From positions 1 through 10,249 of the forward strand of contig DATJJW010000046.1 of NCBI GenBank assembly GCA_035491935.1: a DNA stretch of 10,249 nt. Reading direction: 5' to 3'. Shown here piece by piece: positions 7,239 through 10,249 of the stretch (positions are counted from its first letter, which is position 1; each line of letters begins with the position of its first letter). Under the pieces are notes generated by a model. That model was not told where the DNA came from, made no database searches, and saw only the letters and a program-made list of their open reading frames with translations. The translations under genes and the position numbers were made by a program. This stretch comes from DATJJW01 sp035491935 (lineage in GTDB: Bacteria > Pseudomonadota > Alphaproteobacteria > ATCC43930 > CGMCC-115725).

Positions 7239-7292
7239 CCGCCATGGTGATCCGTACATTCCCGACACTACAGATCACGGCGCGAAGGGCCG

Positions 7293-7296
7293 AGGA
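7293..7296 (+). promoter_or_regulatory. Shine-Dalgarno site favouring the second of two tandem ATGs
   Basis: AGGA stands three bases before ATG at 7300 and six before the adjacent in-frame ATG at 7303. The spacing favours 7303; the difference is a single methionine. Confidence 0.5.
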
Positions 7297-7302
7297 CCGA
7301 TG

Positions 7303-8274
7303 ATGCTCGCAACCGCCAAATCCGATGTCGATTTCGAGGCCGCCAAGGACCTGCCGGCGCTTTACGGCCTGCTCGACGAAGTCCAGATGAAGAACGGCTG
7401 GGCCAAGCCCACGCCGTCGCTTTACCCCAAGCCCAAGCAGGTCTTCGTGCCCGCGCATTGGCGCTACCGCGATGCCCGCAGCGCGCTGCACGTCGCCGGC
7501 CGGCTGGTGGCGACCGAGCATGCCGAGCGCCGCAACCTGATCATGGCCAACCCCATCCCGGACAATGACTACGCCACGGTGCGCACTCTGGTCGGCGCCT
7601 ATCAGATGGTGAAGGGCGGCGAATTCGCGCGCAGCCACAGACATACGCCCAATGCTATGCGGCTGGTCGTCGAAGGCGCCCCCAACCTCTACACCATCGT
7701 CGATGGCCATAAGATCCCGATGATGGCGGGCGACATCTTGCTGACGCCTAATGGCAGCTATCACGGGCATCTCAACGAGAGCGACCGGGAAGGCTATTGG
7801 ATCGACTTCCTCGACGCGCCACTCGTCCAGCATCTGGGCCCGATGTTCTTCGAGGTCCATCCGGACACGCTGCAGACGGCGACGGCGGTGAACGAGCATT
7901 CGCCGATGCGTTTCCCGATCGCCGAATACAAGCCCCGGCTACTCCAGGCGCCGGAAGTGGCCTCCGGCATCCGCACCCTCGAACTGGGTCCGCCCCGCCT
8001 GGTCAGCTTCGACCGGACCGTGGTGGCCATGAAGCCGCGCCGGGAATGGCATTGCCTGCGCGACACCGCCAACAAGGTTTTCACGGTCATCGAGGGCACC
8101 GGCACCTCGACGGTGGAGGGCCGGCAGTTCCGGTGGTCGGTGGGCGACATGATCGCCGTGCCGAGCTGGTACGAGCACACCCATGTCGCGGACAAGGAAG
8201 CGTTGCTGCTGCGCGTTTCCGACGAGCCGCTGCTGCGCATGCTCGACTGGTACCGCATCGACGCCGAGGCATAG
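7303..8274 (+). CDS. Gentisate 1,2-dioxygenase-like bicupin ring-cleavage dioxygenase
   Basis: A 323-residue double-cupin protein resembling gentisate, salicylate and 1-hydroxy-2-naphthoate dioxygenases, Fe(II) enzymes that open ortho- or para-dihydroxylated rings beside a carboxylate. The N-terminus carries the family pattern VPAHWRYRDAR and AERRNLIM. The first cupin has SHRHTPNAMR with His112 and His114, and the third iron ligand His154 in SYHGH. The second cupin has EWHCLRDTANKVF (His250) and SWYEHTHV (His292, His294), so a second metal site is conceivable, though in gentisate dioxygenases it is often degenerate. The usual PPWTWHDHG segment is here PNGSYHGHL, losing the bulky tryptophan beside the active site; this may mean a different substrate. 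It is slightly short for the family (about 340-370). It lies 64 bases after UbiD and precedes a flavin hydroxylase that could make its substrate. The family is secure; gentisate as substrate is doubtful. Confidence 0.88.
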   Translation: MLATAKSDVDFEAAKDLPALYGLLDEVQMKNGWAKPTPSLYPKPKQVFVPAHWRYRDARSALHVAGRLVATEHAERRNLIMANPIPDNDYATVRTLVGAYQMVKGGEFARSHRHTPNAMRLVVEGAPNLYTIVDGHKIPMMAGDILLTPNGSYHGHLNESDREGYWIDFLDAPLVQHLGPMFFEVHPDTLQTATAVNEHSPMRFPIAEYKPRLLQAPEVASGIRTLELGPPRLVSFDRTVVAMKPRREWHCLRDTANKVFTVIEGTGTSTVEGRQFRWSVGDMIAVPSWYEHTHVADKEALLLRVSDEPLLRMLDWYRIDAEA

Positions 8275-8307
8275 CGGGTTCCGCAAGTCATAAGACGTCA
8301 TTGCTGC

Positions 8308-8326
8308 CGCCGCCTCAGGAGCGGCG
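8308..8326 (+). other. Small GC hairpin between dioxygenase and hydroxylase genes
   Basis: Arms CGCCGC and GCGGCG (six bases, exact) enclose a 7-base loop. No run of T follows, so it is not a typical intrinsic terminator. It ends about 12 bases before the GGGAG ribosome site of the next gene. It could modulate message stability, or it could be chance in GC-rich DNA. Confidence 0.25.
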
Positions 8327-8348
8327 AGACGGCCAAGGGAGAGGTCAC

Positions 8349-9995
8349 GTGGAGAAGATCAACGGAATACTGCCCGTCCTTATCGTCGGCGCCGGCCCGG
8401 TCGGCCTGGCGCTCGCGGGCGATCTCGGCTGGCGTGGCGTGGAATGCATGATCGTCGAGCAATCGGACGGCACCATCATCCAGCCGCGCATGGACATGGT
8501 CGGCATCCGCACCATGGAGTTCTGCCGCCGCTGGGGCATCGTCAAGAATGTCGAGGCTTCGCCCTACCCACGCGACTATCCACAGGATAACGTCTATCTG
8601 ACCGCACTCAATGGTTGGGAGCTGGGCCGCGAGCCCTTCCCCTCGATGGGCGACGACAAGCCGCCGCCGTCCAGCCCGCAGAAGCGCGAGCGCTGCCCGC
8701 AGAACATGTTCGACCCAATCCTGCGCGCCTTTGCGGAAGCGCGGCCGGGCGTCCAGCTCCGCTATCGGACCCGGCTCGTGGGCTTTCGCGAGGAAGCCGA
8801 TTGTGTCGTGGCCGAGCTGGAAGATGTCGAGAGCGGCACGCAGGCCGAGATCCGCGCCCGCTATCTCATCGGCTGCGATGGTGCCGCCAGCAAGGTGCGC
8901 AGCGGCCTCGGCATCGAGATGACCGGCCGGCCGATCGTGACCTATACGACCAACGTCATCTTCCGCTGCCCGGATCTCGTCTCCAAGCACGACAAGGGCA
9001 AGGCCTATCGCCACATCTTCCTCGGCCCCGACGGCACCTGGAGCACCATCGTCGCCATCAACGGCCGCGATCAATGGCGCATGTCGATCATCGGCAGCGA
9101 CGAACGCAAGGAAATGCTCGAGGAAGCGGATATTCGTGCCGCCATCCGCCGTGCCGCCGGCTTCGATTTCGACTACGAGATCCTGAGCGTCATGCCTTGG
9201 GTCCGGCGCGAACTGGTCGCCAACACCTATGGCGGCGGTCGCTGCTTCCTTGCCGGCGATTCCGCACACATGATGTCGCCGACCGGCGGCTTCGGCATGA
9301 ACACCGGCATCGGCGATGCGGTCGACCTGTCCTGGAAGCTTACCGCCATGCTGGAGGGCTGGGGCGGTCCGCATCTGCTCGCATCCTACGAGGCGGAACG
9401 CCTGCCGATCGGCTGGCGCAATGTGCGTGAAGCCAGCCGCAACCTCGGCCGCATGAAGTCGCCGGGCGCCAATAAGGCACTGCTCGAAGACACCGCCGAA
9501 GGAGCGGCCACACGGCAGCGGGTCGGCCGTGAATTCTCCGAAGCGATGCGCCACGAATGGTTCACGCTCGGCATGCATCTGGGCTACCGCTACGAGGCTT
9601 CACCCATCTGCTGGCCGGACGGCACGGAGCCGACCCCGGATGATCCCATGAATTACCGGCCGACCGCTCGGCCCGGCAGCCGCGCGCCCCATGTCTGGCT
9701 CGCCGATGGCCGCTCGACCCTCGACCTGTTCGGCCGGGGCTTCGCCCTGCTGCGCCTGGGCGCCGATGCGCCCGACGCGGCGCCCTTCCGCAATCTGGCA
9801 GAAGAGCTCCACATCCCGGTGACGGTCACCAGCCTCGACGAACCGGCGGTCGCCCGAGCCTATGAGCGGGCCCTGATCCTCGTCCGCCCCGATGGGCATG
9901 TCGCCTGGCGCGGCGACGCCTGGCCCAGCGATATCCGCGCGCTCATCGATTGCATCCGCGGTGCCGTACCGGCCCGGGCCGCTGCCGCCGCCTGA
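8349..9995 (+). CDS. FAD-dependent aromatic hydroxylase (class A flavin monooxygenase)
   Basis: A 548-residue single-component flavoprotein monooxygenase of the MhpA/TfdB/PheA group. These add one hydroxyl to a phenolic or hydroxy-heteroaromatic ring using NAD(P)H and O2 in the cytosol. The three family fingerprints are present: GAGPVG at 14-19 binds the ADP of FAD, LIGCDGAASKVR centres on Asp177, and FLAGDSAHMMSP has Asp304 contacting the ribityl chain, followed by GGFGMNTGIGDAVDLSWKL. The C-terminus (DLFGRGFALLRLG and ILVRPDGHVAWR) is the thioredoxin-like domain of this group, and the length fits MhpA (about 550). The start is GTG at 8349, with GGGAG six bases before it; the frame is open upstream only as a shadow inside the bicupin gene. 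Likely role: producing the dihydroxy substrate for the bicupin. The exact ring compound is unknown. Confidence 0.9.
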   Translation: MEKINGILPVLIVGAGPVGLALAGDLGWRGVECMIVEQSDGTIIQPRMDMVGIRTMEFCRRWGIVKNVEASPYPRDYPQDNVYLTALNGWELGREPFPSMGDDKPPPSSPQKRERCPQNMFDPILRAFAEARPGVQLRYRTRLVGFREEADCVVAELEDVESGTQAEIRARYLIGCDGAASKVRSGLGIEMTGRPIVTYTTNVIFRCPDLVSKHDKGKAYRHIFLGPDGTWSTIVAINGRDQWRMSIIGSDERKEMLEEADIRAAIRRAAGFDFDYEILSVMPWVRRELVANTYGGGRCFLAGDSAHMMSPTGGFGMNTGIGDAVDLSWKLTAMLEGWGGPHLLASYEAERLPIGWRNVREASRNLGRMKSPGANKALLEDTAEGAATRQRVGREFSEAMRHEWFTLGMHLGYRYEASPICWPDGTEPTPDDPMNYRPTARPGSRAPHVWLADGRSTLDLFGRGFALLRLGADAPDAAPFRNLAEELHIPVTVTSLDEPAVARAYERALILVRPDGHVAWRGDAWPSDIRALIDCIRGAVPARAAAAA

Positions 9996-10036
9996 TCCCA
10001 TTCGATCCGAAGAATGACCACCACAGGAACGCCATC

Positions 10037-10249
10037 ATGAAGCTTGTTCGCTACAATTCCGGCCGTATCGGCATGCTGCGGGACGGCATGGTCCATGACG
10101 TCTCCGGCCCCTTGGGCTTCGATCCGGCCGCGTGGCCACCGGTCGGCATGGTACAGCTGATCGCCCGGTTTCCCGAGCTGCGCGGCAGGTTGCAAGACCT
10201 GGCCAAAGGCCAGGGCACGCCGGTCGAGCAGGTGAAGCTGGAAGCGCCA
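10037..10249 (+). CDS. Fumarylacetoacetate hydrolase family protein, N-terminus only
   Basis: 71 codons are visible before the right edge cuts the gene. The start MKLVRYNSGRIGMLRDGMVHDVSG is the typical N-terminal domain of FAH-family hydrolases (pattern KLVRY...G.L.DG.V.D.S), which precedes the catalytic metal-binding domain, not seen here. Family members hydrolyse fumarylpyruvate, acylpyruvates or related ring-cleavage products, or decarboxylate and isomerise them. That fits the product expected from a gentisate-type dioxygenase two genes upstream. AGGA lies eight bases before the ATG at 10037. A gap of 41 bases from the hydroxylase gene points to the same operon. The catalytic residues cannot be judged, so activity and the precise subfamily remain open. 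Confidence 0.8.
   Translation, partial: MKLVRYNSGRIGMLRDGMVHDVSGPLGFDPAAWPPVGMVQLIARFPELRGRLQDLAKGQGTPVEQVKLEAP

Noticed and set aside
5610..7268. Antisense open frame of about 552 codons opposite the UbiD gene
   Set aside because: Composition is of the GC-shadow type (His-, Asp- and Arg-rich); the UbiD frame is unambiguous.
7797..8348. Upstream extension of the flavin hydroxylase into the bicupin gene
   Set aside because: The FAD-binding fold begins just after GTG at 8349, which has a good ribosome site; the extension is a frame shadow.
8298..9578. Antisense open frame of about 426 codons opposite the flavin hydroxylase gene
   Set aside because: A shadow with no recognisable domain; the plus-strand flavoprotein motifs are intact throughout.
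10003..10013. Short TTCG-ATC-CGAA inverted repeat before the FAH-family gene
   Set aside because: Four-base arms are expected by chance; it shows no similarity to the operator blocks and has no T run.

Overview
The window is a high-GC segment, most likely from a soil- or water-dwelling Proteobacterium. Codon third positions are strongly G/C. The gene families (AAHS permease, UbiD decarboxylase, gentisate-type dioxygenase) are typical of Alphaproteobacteria and Betaproteobacteria. I lean to an alphaproteobacterium, but the sequence alone does not prove it.

Layout: a class II aldolase/adducin gene runs leftward from position 736 and off the left edge. A control region of about 400 bases follows. 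Seven genes then run rightward from 1145 to the right edge: an aromatic-acid MFS permease, a molybdopterin-binding large subunit of the xanthine dehydrogenase family, a crotonase (enoyl-CoA hydratase/isomerase family), a UbiD-type prenylated-FMN decarboxylase, a gentisate 1,2-dioxygenase-like bicupin, an FAD-dependent aromatic hydroxylase, and the N-terminus of a fumarylacetoacetate hydrolase family protein. Gaps between these genes are 2 to 74 bases. I see no convincing internal terminator, so they are probably one operon.

The control region is the sharpest non-coding signal. Two divergent promoters have perfect or near-perfect sigma-70 hexamers with 18-base spacers: TTGACA/TATAAT for the rightward operon and TTGACA/TATTAT for the leftward gene. 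Just downstream of each -10 lies a copy of the same block of about 28 bases, mirrored so that each copy has the same orientation relative to its own gene. This arrangement suggests that one local regulator, not in the window, represses both units from sites over the transcription start.

Working model (inference): the permease imports an aromatic or heteroaromatic carboxylate. The Mo-hydroxylase and flavin hydroxylase add ring oxygens and UbiD removes or adds a ring carboxylate. The bicupin opens the dihydroxylated ring and the FAH-family enzyme hydrolyses the product. The crotonase and class II aldolase process side chains or ring-cleavage products. The exact substrate cannot be read from the sequence. 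The combination of genes does not match a complete pathway that I recognise, which is the main reason for interest. No FAD or 2Fe-2S subunit for the Mo enzyme, no UbiX, no CoA ligase and no regulator gene are present within the window.
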